Shown piece after piece: positions 10,501-14,732 of a stretch of DNA of 14,732 nt. Under the pieces are notes generated by a model. That model did no database searches, was not told the DNA's origin, and saw only the letters and a program-made list of their open reading frames with translations. Position numbers and translations under genes: made by a program. How positions within the stretch are numbered: position 1 is the first letter of the stretch; the number at the start of each line of letters is the position of its first letter. Source of the stretch: Phoronis ovalis (lineage: Eukaryota; Phoronida; Phoronidae); NCBI GenBank assembly GCA_028565635.1, contig JAOXYB010030776.1:1-14732 (forward strand). The letters run 5' to 3'.

Positions 10501-13500
10501 AAGCTTTAAATATATATCTACAAAGACATGTCTGAGATGTTTTAAAATTTTGCTTTATTCAGAAATTTTTGAAATGTAGATGTCTGGTCAAAATAAGCAA
10601 AAAATTTAAACTTTGAAAATTCATAACTTTCAAACAAAGCAAAATATGTAAAGATGATTTGTGCAAGTTTTCTTCAAAAGTTGATATTTTATTCCCAGTT
10701 GCTTTAATTCTCAAATGCTACAAAAATGCTATGCTACAAAAATGCTATTTTATAAGATTAAAAGATAGGATTATTGTATGTGACTGGATAACTGAGGATT
10801 ATTATTTATGTATTATGATTTCTTTGCCATTTTATTTTTAACCCGTTGTGGTTGAATGTTTCTGAGGGTTGTTTTTACCTGTCATCTGGTTTGAATTCCT
10901 TGCCATCTTTAACCATGTGACACGATACTTGTGAGGGTTTTCACCTTCAACAATAAGCTGTGCCATTTTGTTTTCAATTTCCTTGTACACTTCTAACCTC
11001 TTGAGAAAACAGACATGGACTAAAAGAACAATCTATAACACTTCTAATTTGTTTACTTAATACAAGTGTCAATACTTACCGAGAAGTTTTAGGAACTTCC
11101 TAAAAAATCAATACTTACCAAGAAAACATTATCCTCATGCACATGGGGATAGTAGGTGTATCGCTTTCAAAGTCGGCATGTATATAAAGTGGTACTTACC
11201 AGCCACAAGCATTATAACAGGTTATTTTCTTAATTTGAACACTTTATGGTAATTAATGTTTAATAGGAAGAGCCTACTGCCTGAAAGCTTGTAATTAGAG
11301 AAGAAAGCTGCAGTTAAATGATAAAATCACTGTGTACCTTGAGTCCTTAAAGGAAACTTTTCCTGGCCACATGTCCTTATAAACATGCCACCCTTTAATG
11401 GTCGGTGAACAATTATTCCTAGTGATCCGGATATATGGAGTGTTAGACATACAGCCTCTCTATTCTGTTGTCTTGTAGGTGAAGCAAGAAGAAGATCAGG
11501 GTAAACTGGATGACTACGGTTTCATGAATGATAGTGAATCTAAGGCAGACAGTGAGGAACCTATGTCTCTGGCAGATCGTCTTGGTCTTAACAAAGATAC
11601 TAAAATAAAGAAAGGTGTGTTATCAGCTGTGTCCTAGAAAGCACTAGAATCGTGAATTAATGCAAATACTTTTGTTTCTAATTCTGACAGTTTTAGGGGG
11701 TTATTTAAAAAAAAAAACAATATCAAATCTTCTGTTTTATTGCATTATTAGTTTTAATACCTGTTGGAACTATTTGCATTTTTAGTTATTCTCCAGATCT
11801 AATGGTGTCCAGTTTACGACTATATTTCTGCTATGATTCTCTTTAACATTTGTGAATATCGGGCCATTTATACGTGACACTCATCAATTACCAAAGTCAT
11901 TATCATGTTCAATATGATGCAGTCATCCGTAACTTCAAATTTCTTATAATTAGAAACAAAACCGAAAGCAGCTAAACAGTCCAAGTTGGATTTCAAGCCT
12001 AAAAAGAAAGTGTCTCCAAAAAAGAAAAGGAATCCATGGTCTGACAGTGAGGATGAAGATAATATTAGCGACATTGAGTCAGATACTGACATGGAGGTGG
12101 TGCCACGTGAACGCGGACCCAGAAGAGCAGCCGGTGAGAATATTAACTGAACAGATTACCAATACATATTGTATGGATCCCTCTGAACGATATTGGGAAG
12201 TTTTCCAAAAAAAAATTTTTCGTATTAGATATCTAAGTATTTGCAGTGACTGGAGACAAAGAGGTATTGTGATTTGTCGTGAATTACTCCTGTATCTGTT
12301 GCCAGGGAAAATAATGTTATAGACCTCTGCACTCGTGTATTAGTTTGTATACTGAATGGAGTGGAGGAGGTGGATTTTTTTCGTCCTTTTCCGAAATAAA
12401 ATTGGAACTGACATTATCTTGTATGGGATTATTCTTACTAATTGAGAATAATTGCATTCCATTGGAGTTTTAAAACATGTCTCTTTCCTTATAAATCGGT
12501 TTATTTTACCACATTTAAACTGATTCTGTACTAGTGCAAACCAATATTACCAGAAACATTGTGAGGTGTAATGTTTCTTGATACTGAAAAGTATCCTTAG
12601 TAGTTAAACTGCTACTTCTAACCTCATTTACTTATACTTAATTTTGCTTTTCAGCTGCAAAACCTAAAAAATTTAACTTCAGTGACGATGAAGATGAGCT
12701 GAAGATTGACGACGACTCCGATGCTGATTCTGACATGTCTGATAGTGGTGATGATTCCTGGATTGCTGCTTCAAAAAAGTAAGTGAATATTTTTTCTGAC
12801 TCACTAAATTGCTTTAAGTTTTGTTTTGGTGTCATATGTTTTTTACATAATAGCCTGAGAGTATCAAATAAATGTTAAAAAGATTCAGAATAAAACTAGC
12901 AGTATTTTGTAACGATAAAGTTTATTGATTGGAGAAATAAGACTAAAAGTGTGGTAGAATATTTTAAGAGCAAAAGTATAGAACTATTGTATTAAAGTGT
13001 GAATTGAATGTCACTTTTAGAAAATCTGTGGCTAAAAAGCAGGCAGTGACTATTATTGATTCTGATGATGAAGACATTAACAATGATATTGAAGTAGAAT
13101 CAAATGCTCCAAGTTCTCAATCTGTTGGTAAGTTTGTGGCTTTTATTAATTCTGAAATGTTTATACTTAAACATCCCGAGTTACACCGAGGTGTGTATAT
13201 ATTTCAACTTATGTTTTAGTAATTACTAAGAGATAGACAAATTATATTTCTTTTTTAAAAAGTTAGCATTCTGAATTTTAAAATCCTGATATCATATAGT
13301 TTGAATTTGAAAAGTCTCTTCTTCAGCAAACGAAACAATGCTCAAATGAGCATCTGTAAAACTGTTTCAGATATTGCTCTGTTTATAAGTTAAGAATTTT
13401 TGAAATTTAAGGTTTAGGTAAAAATTGGTATAATAGTAAGCAAAAGGGAAAAAAATTAAATCGAAGATGGTTTTATAGACCTATTTACTTTATATGTGCA

Positions 13501-14003
13501 AGGTTTTTTGACCTAATTTAAATTCATAAAAACAGTTTTTCTTACAGTGGCCACTTATCAGATCATGAAATTTATTGTTAACCTACTGTCTTCTGAAATT
13601 ATAACCTTTGCAAAAATGTATGCTTTTATGTGTCTGTCTCTTGACTTTTGTTATGAAAATTAACAACAAAAGTATAGCCAAATAACAATGTCTCCATGTA
13701 ACTTGACTCCACAAAATGTAAGTTAACAGTTTATATCTGTATTATTTGATTTATACTTCAGTTTGGAAACTTCCAAAGTAATGTTCGTGATATAGACTTG
13801 AGCAGACTTGTAATTTTGAATATATATGGTGAAAAAAAACAAAGAACGGTACAATATAGGGATAACGGGTAAAATTACAAGCCCGCATTTTGAATTTGTT
13901 TTAGATAACTCTGAACCACTGGTAATTGCTGAGAAACCTGCCCCCAGCAAAGCAGCTCCTAAAAAGAAGGCTCTTGGAAAGAAGCCAGCAGCACCAAAAC
14001 AAG
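1364..14003 (+). CDS. TOP2: DNA topoisomerase II (TOP2), partial gene, 23 exons, N-terminus outside window
   Basis: ATP-dependent nuclear enzyme that passes one DNA duplex through a transient double-strand break in another, resolving supercoils and catenanes in replication and chromosome segregation. The exon join is 1364-1537, 1831-2073, 3173-3277, 3840-4031, 4441-4677, 4929-5034, 5271-5380, 5501-5593, 5760-5874, 6306-6427, 6672-6820, 7225-7456, 7711-7910, 8344-8479, 8753-8948, 9144-9238, 9561-9794, 9945-10139, 11479-11614, 11954-12133, 12655-12778, 13021-13127, 13905-14003. It totals 3,580 nt with all junctions in frame. Window residue plus 262 gives human TOP2A numbering across the core. 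Visible hallmarks are [39 protein letters not shown] and GIGTGWS. All key catalytic residues are present, so this looks like a functional gene. Missing are about 262 N-terminal residues and possibly the extreme C-terminus. The family assignment is near certain. An A or B paralogue label is not meaningful outside vertebrates, and this reads as the single invertebrate TOP2. Confidence 0.97.
1831..2073 (+). CDS. TOP2: TOP2 exon 2: transducer with QTK loop
   Basis: 81 codons, window residues 59-139. The acceptor is TTTTTACAG and the donor GGG|GTAAGT, with phase 0 at both ends. [16 protein letters not shown] and [15 protein letters not shown] are diagnostic. The QTK loop at 1996-2004 ends in the lysine equivalent to human K378, which contacts the ATP gamma-phosphate and signals nucleotide state from the ATPase to the cleavage core. 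A 118-codon minus-strand open frame over this exon is an antisense shadow. Confidence 0.96.
2074..3172 (+). other. Intron 2 (1,099 bp)
   Basis: The donor is GTAAGT and the acceptor CTATATCAG. AT-rich with no recognised gene. Around 2855-3090 both strands are unusually open (an 86-codon minus-strand frame, and a plus frame interrupted by two stops). I could not match either to a family and treat them as chance or decayed sequence. Confidence 0.75.
3173..3277 (+). CDS. TOP2: TOP2 exon 3: end of transducer
   Basis: 35 codons, window residues 140-174, phase 0 at both ends, donor AAG|GTAAGA. It encodes [19 protein letters not shown], followed by a lysine-rich tail ([15 protein letters not shown]) matching the linker before TOPRIM. 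The last 36 coding bases are part of a 38-bp direct repeat that continues into the intron. Confidence 0.95.
3242..3317 (+). repeat. 38-bp tandem duplication spanning the exon 3 donor
   Basis: The 38 bp at 3242-3279 (the end of exon 3 plus the GT of the donor) are followed immediately by a diverged copy at 3280-3317. AAGAAATGTCA and TTCAAAGCATTCCAAA are shared exactly. The second copy keeps a weaker donor-like AAAT|GTAAAA at about 3316. Use of that site would add 38 nt (frame +2) with no stop in the added part. Confidence 0.85.
3278..3839 (+). other. Intron 3 (562 bp), repeat-bearing at both ends
   Basis: This intron joins exon 3 to exon 4 in phase 0. Its first 40 bp are a duplicate of exon 3's end, and its last ~280 bp are a tandem array of 3' splice sites (3559-3851). 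Between them lies unremarkable AT-rich sequence. A branch-point-like TTAAC occurs near 3504-3508, upstream of the whole array. Confidence 0.9.
3559..3851 (+). repeat. Eight-copy 37-bp tandem repeat of a 3' splice site plus exon start
   Basis: Each unit is a 25-bp pyrimidine-rich tract ending in CAG, followed by the 12 bases GGTATCCCAAAG that encode Gly-Ile-Pro-Lys at the start of exon 4. Acceptor-like AGs precede 3584, 3621, 3658, 3695, 3730, 3767, 3803 and 3840. Spacing is 37 bp except 35 (2-bp deletion) before 3730 and 36 (1-bp deletion) before 3803. The copy at 3803 has GGTATTCC and TTTGCAG. The last copy is the authentic junction, since only it runs on into LDDANDAG. No unit contains a stop in any frame, so all three frames read open across the array and any long ORFs there are artefacts. 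Confidence 0.97.
3840..4031 (+). CDS. TOP2: TOP2 exon 4: start of TOPRIM, catalytic Glu
   Basis: 64 codons, window residues 175-238, acceptor GTTTACAG, donor CAG|GTAAAT, phase 0. It begins [12 protein letters not shown] and contains [12 protein letters not shown]. The Glu codon at 3912-3914 is equivalent to human E461, one of the acidic residues that bind Mg2+ for cleavage and religation. The following [18 protein letters not shown] is the family PLRGK segment. Here codon 3990-3992 (AAG) gives Lys where the usual residue is Arg (human R487). Confidence 0.97.
4032..4440 (+). other. Intron 4 (409 bp)
   Basis: The donor is GTAAAT and the acceptor AATTTGTAG. Nothing recognisable inside. Confidence 0.85.
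4441..4677 (+). CDS. TOP2: TOP2 exon 5: TOPRIM DxDxD motif
   Basis: 79 codons, window residues 239-317, phase 0, donor AAG|GTACCA. It encodes [18 protein letters not shown], then [16 protein letters not shown]. Asp codons at 4561, 4567 and 4573 are equivalent to human D541, D543 and D545 of the divalent-metal site. EEFITPIVK closes the exon. The TOPRIM fold is intact and the catalytic acidic set is complete together with exon 4. Confidence 0.97.
4929..5034 (+). CDS. TOP2: TOP2 exon 6: after TOPRIM, KYYKG segment
   Basis: 106 nt, window residues 318-352 plus one base, ending in phase 1. The acceptor is CTTTTTAG and the donor AAAG|GTATTC. It encodes [17 protein letters not shown], then VKYYK, which continues into GLGTST in the next exon. 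This matches the family segment that joins TOPRIM to the winged-helix domain. Confidence 0.95.
5271..5380 (+). CDS. TOP2: TOP2 exon 7: GLGTST segment
   Basis: 110 nt, completing residue 353 and running to 389. The acceptor is CTGCTACAG and the donor CTG|GTAATT. It encodes [20 protein letters not shown], almost identical to vertebrate TOP2. The lysine of the preceding YYKG and this glycine-rich turn lie near the bound DNA in family structures. Confidence 0.95.
5501..5593 (+). CDS. TOP2: TOP2 exon 8: charged linker into winged-helix domain
   Basis: 31 codons, window residues 390-420, phase 0, acceptor TTTTGTAG, donor GAG|GTACAT. It encodes [17 protein letters not shown], then MGLPE. The family equivalent is AFSKKQIDDRKEWL through LGLPE. 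Confidence 0.95.
5760..5874 (+). CDS. TOP2: TOP2 exon 9: start of winged-helix domain
   Basis: 115 nt, window residues 421-458 plus one base. The acceptor is ATATTACAG and the donor the less common GTCAGT. It encodes [20 protein letters not shown], then SIPSLCDG, the strongly conserved opening of the DNA gyrase A-like breakage-reunion domain. Confidence 0.95.
5875..6305 (+). other. Intron 9 (431 bp)
   Basis: The donor is GTCAGT and the acceptor TTTACATCTAG. No gene or clear repeat seen. Confidence 0.85.
6306..6427 (+). CDS. TOP2: TOP2 exon 10: winged-helix domain, [16 protein letters not shown]
   Basis: 122 nt, window residues 459-499, donor GAA|GTAAGT. It encodes [16 protein letters not shown], then [16 protein letters not shown], carrying the conserved histidines near the scissile site. 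The short insert between them (NLVKELKVV) is the variable part. Confidence 0.96.
6428..6671 (+). other. Intron 10 (244 bp) with a short direct repeat
   Basis: ATAACCAACTT at 6455-6465 recurs at 6542-6552, in both cases followed by a similar ATGGG-containing tail. GTTGGTT at 6441-6447 can pair with AACCAAC at 6457-6463. These are minor intronic repeats with no assigned role. Confidence 0.6.
6672..6820 (+). CDS. TOP2: TOP2 exon 11: catalytic tyrosine
   Basis: 149 nt, window residues 500-548 plus two bases. The acceptor is CTTTATAG and the donor CTCAG|GTATGC. It encodes [19 protein letters not shown], then [10 protein letters not shown]. The TAT codon at 6801-6803 is the active-site tyrosine (human Y805) that forms the 5'-phosphotyrosyl link to cut DNA, preceded by the conserved Arg. 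The exon is intact, so the enzyme should be able to cleave. Confidence 0.98.
6821..7224 (+). other. Intron 11 (404 bp)
   Basis: The donor is GTATGC and the acceptor ACACTTTCAG. AT-rich with nothing recognisable inside. Confidence 0.85.
7225..7456 (+). CDS. TOP2: TOP2 exon 12: DNA-bending isoleucine and tower
   Basis: 232 nt, completing Ser549 and running to 626, donor ATG|GTAAGC. It encodes [19 protein letters not shown], then [18 protein letters not shown]. The isoleucine equivalent to human I856, which inserts between base pairs and bends the gate DNA, is present. Two residues before it this protein has Gln (CAG, 7352-7354), where human has Glu854. Confidence 0.97.
7711..7910 (+). CDS. TOP2: TOP2 exon 13: tower domain
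   Basis: 200 nt, window residues 627-692 plus two bases. The acceptor is ATATTTCAG and the donor AC|GTGAGT. It encodes [15 protein letters not shown], then [18 protein letters not shown], matching the family FKGTIEEL and EISELPVRTWTQ motifs. Confidence 0.96.
7911..8343 (+). other. Intron 13 (433 bp)
   Basis: The donor is GTGAGT and the acceptor TGTGTTTCAG. No gene or clear repeat seen. Confidence 0.85.
8344..8479 (+). CDS. TOP2: TOP2 exon 14: tower to C-gate
   Basis: 136 nt, completing Thr693 and running to 738, donor ATG|GTAGGT. It encodes [17 protein letters not shown], then [17 protein letters not shown]. The family equivalents are [13 protein letters not shown] and KLQTSLTCNSM. Confidence 0.96.
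8753..8948 (+). CDS. TOP2: TOP2 exon 15: C-gate coiled coil
   Basis: 196 nt, window residues 739-803 plus one base. The acceptor is GTTTTACCAG and the donor TTG|GTAAGT. It encodes [19 protein letters not shown], then [17 protein letters not shown] and [18 protein letters not shown]. These are the long helices that form the C-terminal dimer gate. Confidence 0.96.
9144..9238 (+). CDS. TOP2: TOP2 exon 16: C-gate, [11 protein letters not shown] motif
   Basis: 95 nt, completing Glu804 and running to 835. The acceptor is TGCTTACAG and the donor CAG|GTATAG. It encodes [20 protein letters not shown], then [10 protein letters not shown], one of the best-conserved TOP2 segments. Confidence 0.96.
9239..9560 (+). 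other. Intron 16 (322 bp)
   Basis: The donor is GTATAG. The acceptor is TTTTTGTAAG, an AAG rather than the usual CAG or TAG. The CAG ten bases downstream would shift the frame. Nothing else recognised. Confidence 0.75.
9561..9794 (+). CDS. TOP2: TOP2 exon 17: acidic insert and end of C-gate
   Basis: 78 codons, window residues 836-913, phase 0, donor GAC|GTGAGT. It opens with an acidic run ([13 protein letters not shown]) like the variable acidic insert of animal TOP2. It continues with [20 protein letters not shown], the LWxLT-type helix that completes the C-gate, and [10 protein letters not shown]. The start at 9561 is chosen because it alone preserves frame with exon 16. Confidence 0.92.
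9945..10139 (+). CDS. TOP2: TOP2 exon 18: start of C-terminal domain
   Basis: 65 codons, window residues 914-978, phase 0, acceptor TACGTTTTAG, donor AAG|GTGAGG. It is rich in Lys, Arg, Ala and Pro. [20 protein letters not shown] matches the family PSPRGQRVIPRI motif, the last recognisable core-adjacent motif before the divergent tail. Confidence 0.93.
10715..10746 (+). repeat. Perfect 16-bp tandem duplication
   Basis: ATGCTACAAAAATGCT occurs twice head to tail in intron 18. Identical copies suggest recent slippage. No functional implication. Confidence 0.85.
10879..11019 (-). other. Minus-strand coding-like segment (exon or decayed gene fragment), tentative
   Basis: On the minus strand this stretch follows TTCTTTTAG and ends GACAG|GTAAAA. 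One frame is open for 46 codons and reads like ordinary protein ([15 protein letters not shown], then [11 protein letters not shown]). Near its end a second frame reads [12 protein letters not shown], as if a 1-base shift had occurred. I cannot name the family with confidence. It could be a decayed fragment, an exon of an antisense gene, or chance. Confidence 0.25.
11338..11450 (-). other. Minus-strand coding-like segment starting at an ATG, tentative
   Basis: On the minus strand, ATG at 11450-11448 opens a frame ([13 protein letters not shown], then [20 protein letters not shown]). It reaches a donor-like TCAAG|GTACAC at 11338. Read on without splicing it stops a few codons later, after about 50 codons in total. 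GWHVYKDMW faintly recalls the start of HIRAN-like domains in some invertebrate proteins, but that is memory, not a search result. Confidence 0.2.
11479..11614 (+). CDS. TOP2: TOP2 exon 19: C-terminal domain
   Basis: 136 nt, window residues 979-1023 plus one base. The acceptor is TGTCTTGTAG and the donor AAAG|GTGTGT. It encodes [20 protein letters not shown], then [17 protein letters not shown]. The LADRLGL stretch corresponds to the family LKQRLEKK region before the NLS. Divergent but in frame with its neighbours. Confidence 0.88.
11615..11953 (+). other. Intron 19 (339 bp)
   Basis: The donor is GTGTGT and the acceptor TTATAATTAG. Poly-A and T-rich stretches only. Confidence 0.8.
11954..12133 (+). 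CDS. TOP2: TOP2 exon 20: NLS and RNPWSDSE motif
   Basis: 180 nt, completing Glu1024 and running to 1083, donor CCG|GTGAGA. It encodes [11 protein letters not shown], a basic nuclear-localisation-like PKKKR, then [12 protein letters not shown], closely matching the vertebrate [17 protein letters not shown] segment. QSKLDF sits where vertebrate TOP2 has a PIP-box-like QTTLAF, so PCNA contact is possible but unproven. The acidic serine clusters look like CK2-type phosphorylation sites. Confidence 0.93.
12134..12654 (+). other. Intron 20 (521 bp)
   Basis: The donor is GTGAGA and the acceptor TGCTTTTCAG. Frame remains open for some distance past the donor (to 12322 in another frame), which is chance. 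No repeat or gene recognised. Confidence 0.8.
12655..12778 (+). CDS. TOP2: TOP2 exon 21: acidic C-terminal tail
   Basis: 124 nt, window residues 1084-1124 plus two bases, donor AAAAAA|GTAAGT. It joins RRAA to [15 protein letters not shown] and a run of Asp and Ser ([17 protein letters not shown]), comparable to the RRAATKTKF and SDEDFSDFDE part of human TOP2A. Low complexity, probably disordered and phosphorylated. Confidence 0.9.
13021..13127 (+). CDS. TOP2: TOP2 exon 22: C-terminal tail
   Basis: 107 nt, window residues 1125-1160 plus one base. The acceptor is TCACTTTTAG and the donor TTG|GTAAGT. It encodes [20 protein letters not shown], then [11 protein letters not shown]. Alternating basic and acidic blocks are typical of the TOP2 tail, and the DSDDED cluster is CK2-like. 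Confidence 0.87.
13128..13904 (+). other. Intron 22 (777 bp)
   Basis: The donor is GTAAGT and the acceptor TTTGTTTTAG. AT-rich with no gene or repeat recognised. Confidence 0.8.
13905..14003 (+). CDS. TOP2: TOP2 exon 23: Lys/Ala/Pro-rich C-terminal tail, possibly terminal
   Basis: 99 nt if the weak donor CAAG|GTATTT is used, completing residue 1161 and running to 1193. It encodes [19 protein letters not shown], then [14 protein letters not shown], a basic disordered tail. If the donor is not used, translation adds Gly-Ile-Tyr and stops at TGA 14012-14014, for a whole protein of about 1,458 residues. That is close to the usual invertebrate length, but without the acidic end seen in many TOP2s. 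Either ending is possible. Confidence 0.82.
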
Positions 14004-14550
14004 GTATTTATTGACTAAATGTCAGTGAGGTTTTAGCTGTGTCTTATCTTCCCGAGGGTACTTACTGATGTCATGAATAATGTGCCACCCGAATGTTAAG
14101 TTTTTCATCAAGAATGGGTCAACTTTTCAAAACGGTTCATAAAAGTGGGTTTAGTGTTCAACAAAAATCTTGATGTTCTGTAACTGGAGTAAAACCTAGA
14201 AATTGGCCTCTTTCTAAGCAAAAACTCTAGAAATGTGTCGCTTTATTCAAGAGATACATGTAACTCTAAAAATGGCTTCATTTTTGAGAATAAAATTCCT
14301 GGAAATGGATGCATGTTCTGAGTTTGGGAGGCATACTCCCATCTGAAAGAGGACCTGTATCCCCAGGCTTATTCTTGTGTTTACCTAGCTTTACCATGCA
14401 CTTTTTATTGAAATGTGGCTCTTGTTACCTTTTCCTATAGTTCCTGATGATTATTATTTTTGGTAGCATTGAAAAATGGCAAATTTACAAAATTTAATAA
14501 ATTCGCTGCCTCAGGTAGCTATAAAATAGTCTTATTTGATTGTACGTAGT
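14004..14550 (+). other. 3' UTR and flank, or start of a further intron
   Basis: No convincing further TOP2 exon is visible. The two acceptor-like sites at about 14440 and 14513 would give only 8 and 11 codons before a stop, with no acidic TOP2-like ending. About 14190-14320 holds weak imperfect repeats around CTAGAAATGG-like words at irregular 28-42 bp spacing. GGGAG-GCATA-CTCCC near 14327-14341 is a small hairpin. Confidence 0.5.
14289..14294 (+). promoter_or_regulatory. Candidate polyadenylation signal AATAAA
   Basis: AATAAA lies about 275 bp after the possible TGA at 14012-14014 and is followed 15-30 bases later by a G/T-rich stretch, as expected of an animal poly(A) site. If used, it would make exon 23 terminal. 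A second AATAAA at 14496-14501 has weaker context. In AT-rich DNA such hexamers occur often by chance. Confidence 0.3.
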
Positions 14551-14553
14551 TTT

Positions 14554-14587
14554 TATGCCCATCACTATGTAATAGTGAAAGGGCATA
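14554..14587. repeat. Imperfect hairpin at the left part of dispersed repeat copy C
   Basis: TATGCCC at 14554-14560 pairs with GGGCATA at 14581-14587. Inside, TCACTAT faces ATAGTGA across a GTA loop, with a small internal bulge. It lies just left of the copy C sequence and may be a structured end of that element. Confidence 0.55.
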
Positions 14588-14639
14588 TAGCCGTACTGTA
14601 TGCGGCGGCGTGTGTAACCTTTTCTTTGTCTTGCTCTAA

Positions 14640-14732
14640 CGGCTTCAGCTTTCACCAGATCATCTTCGTATTTGGTACAGGGTAAGTACAGGTCAAAGCG
14701 CAGGTCTGATATAATTTTGACCTCGATTACTT
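14640..14732 (+). repeat. Dispersed repeat, copy C (cut by window end)
   Basis: The run through ATCATCTTCGTATTTGGTAC, then AGGGTAAGTACAGGTCAAAG, and AATTTTGACCTCGATTACTT aligns with copy B (about 300-373), and its right part with copy A (1-32). It is in the same orientation as A and B, about 14.3 kb away. The element continues beyond the window. It may begin near the hairpin at 14554. Confidence 0.75.

Larger units (their letters stand above)
10140..11478 (+). other. Intron 18 (1,339 bp), largest complete intron
   Basis: The donor is GTGAGG and the acceptor GTCTTGTAG. It is AT-rich in its first half. It holds a perfect 16-bp tandem duplication (10715-10746), a 9-bp palindrome with a 1-bp centre (TTTTAGGAA / TTCCTAAAA, 11087-11105), and three minus-strand donor-like GGTAAGTA motifs (about 11071-11080, 11110-11119 and 11191-11200). 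Two minus-strand coding-like segments are described among the findings. Confidence 0.8.

Noticed and set aside
11071-11119. ATACTTACC motifs identical to the 5' end of U1 snRNA
   Set aside because: No further U1 sequence follows. They are simply minus-strand donor-like sequences.
13857-13874. TAGGGATAACGGGTAA, resembling the I-SceI homing endonuclease site and a conserved rRNA stretch
   Set aside because: It lacks one base of the I-SceI site, the last base differs, and no surrounding rRNA similarity is present. Coincidence in an intron.
14441-14466. Possible tiny terminal exon after CTTTTCCTATAG
   Set aside because: It would encode eight residues ending in Tyr-Tyr-Phe-Trp, unlike any TOP2 end I know, and has no other support.
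1-14732. tRNA, rRNA, CRISPR or bacterial-type operon
   Set aside because: None seen. The window is a spliced eukaryotic gene throughout.

Overview
The window is eukaryotic genomic DNA. It is AT-rich and carries one intron-rich gene on the + strand: a type IIA DNA topoisomerase (DNA topoisomerase II, TOP2). I can follow 23 exons from base 1364 to base 14003. Every junction obeys GT-AG and keeps the reading frame, giving about 1,193 codons. The product is collinear with animal TOP2. A constant offset of 262 residues places the window residues on human TOP2A numbering and lands exactly on the QTK loop (K378), the TOPRIM glutamate (E461), the metal-binding aspartates (D541/D543/D545), the catalytic tyrosine (Y805) and the DNA-bending isoleucine (I856). 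The first ~262 residues (most of the GHKL ATPase domain) lie upstream of the window.

Layout: 1-1363 is intron or upstream sequence with two direct copies of a dispersed repeat, a fold-back element and AT-rich DNA. Exons 1-3 (1364-3277) encode the end of the ATPase domain and the transducer. Exons 4-7 (3840-5380) encode TOPRIM and its extension. Exons 8-16 (5501-9238) encode the winged-helix, tower and C-gate parts of the breakage-reunion domain. Exons 17-23 (9561-14003) encode the end of the C-gate and the charged C-terminal domain. Bases 14004-14732 hold either the 3' UTR and flank or a further intron, and end in a third copy of the dispersed repeat seen at the left edge.

The intron density, the conserved animal TOP2 sequence and the dispersed non-coding repeat suggest an invertebrate metazoan, perhaps a marine lophotrochozoan such as a mollusc. 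That taxonomic guess is weak and rests on general impression only.

There is no sign of an operon, a CRISPR array, an RNA gene or a complete transposon. The most unusual structure is in intron 3. Its 3' splice site plus the first 12 coding bases of exon 4 are repeated eight times in tandem, and its 5' end carries a 38-bp duplication of the end of exon 3. Also worth a look are a lysine at the TOP2 drug-contact arginine (human R487), and minus-strand coding-like segments inside the 1.3-kb intron 18.
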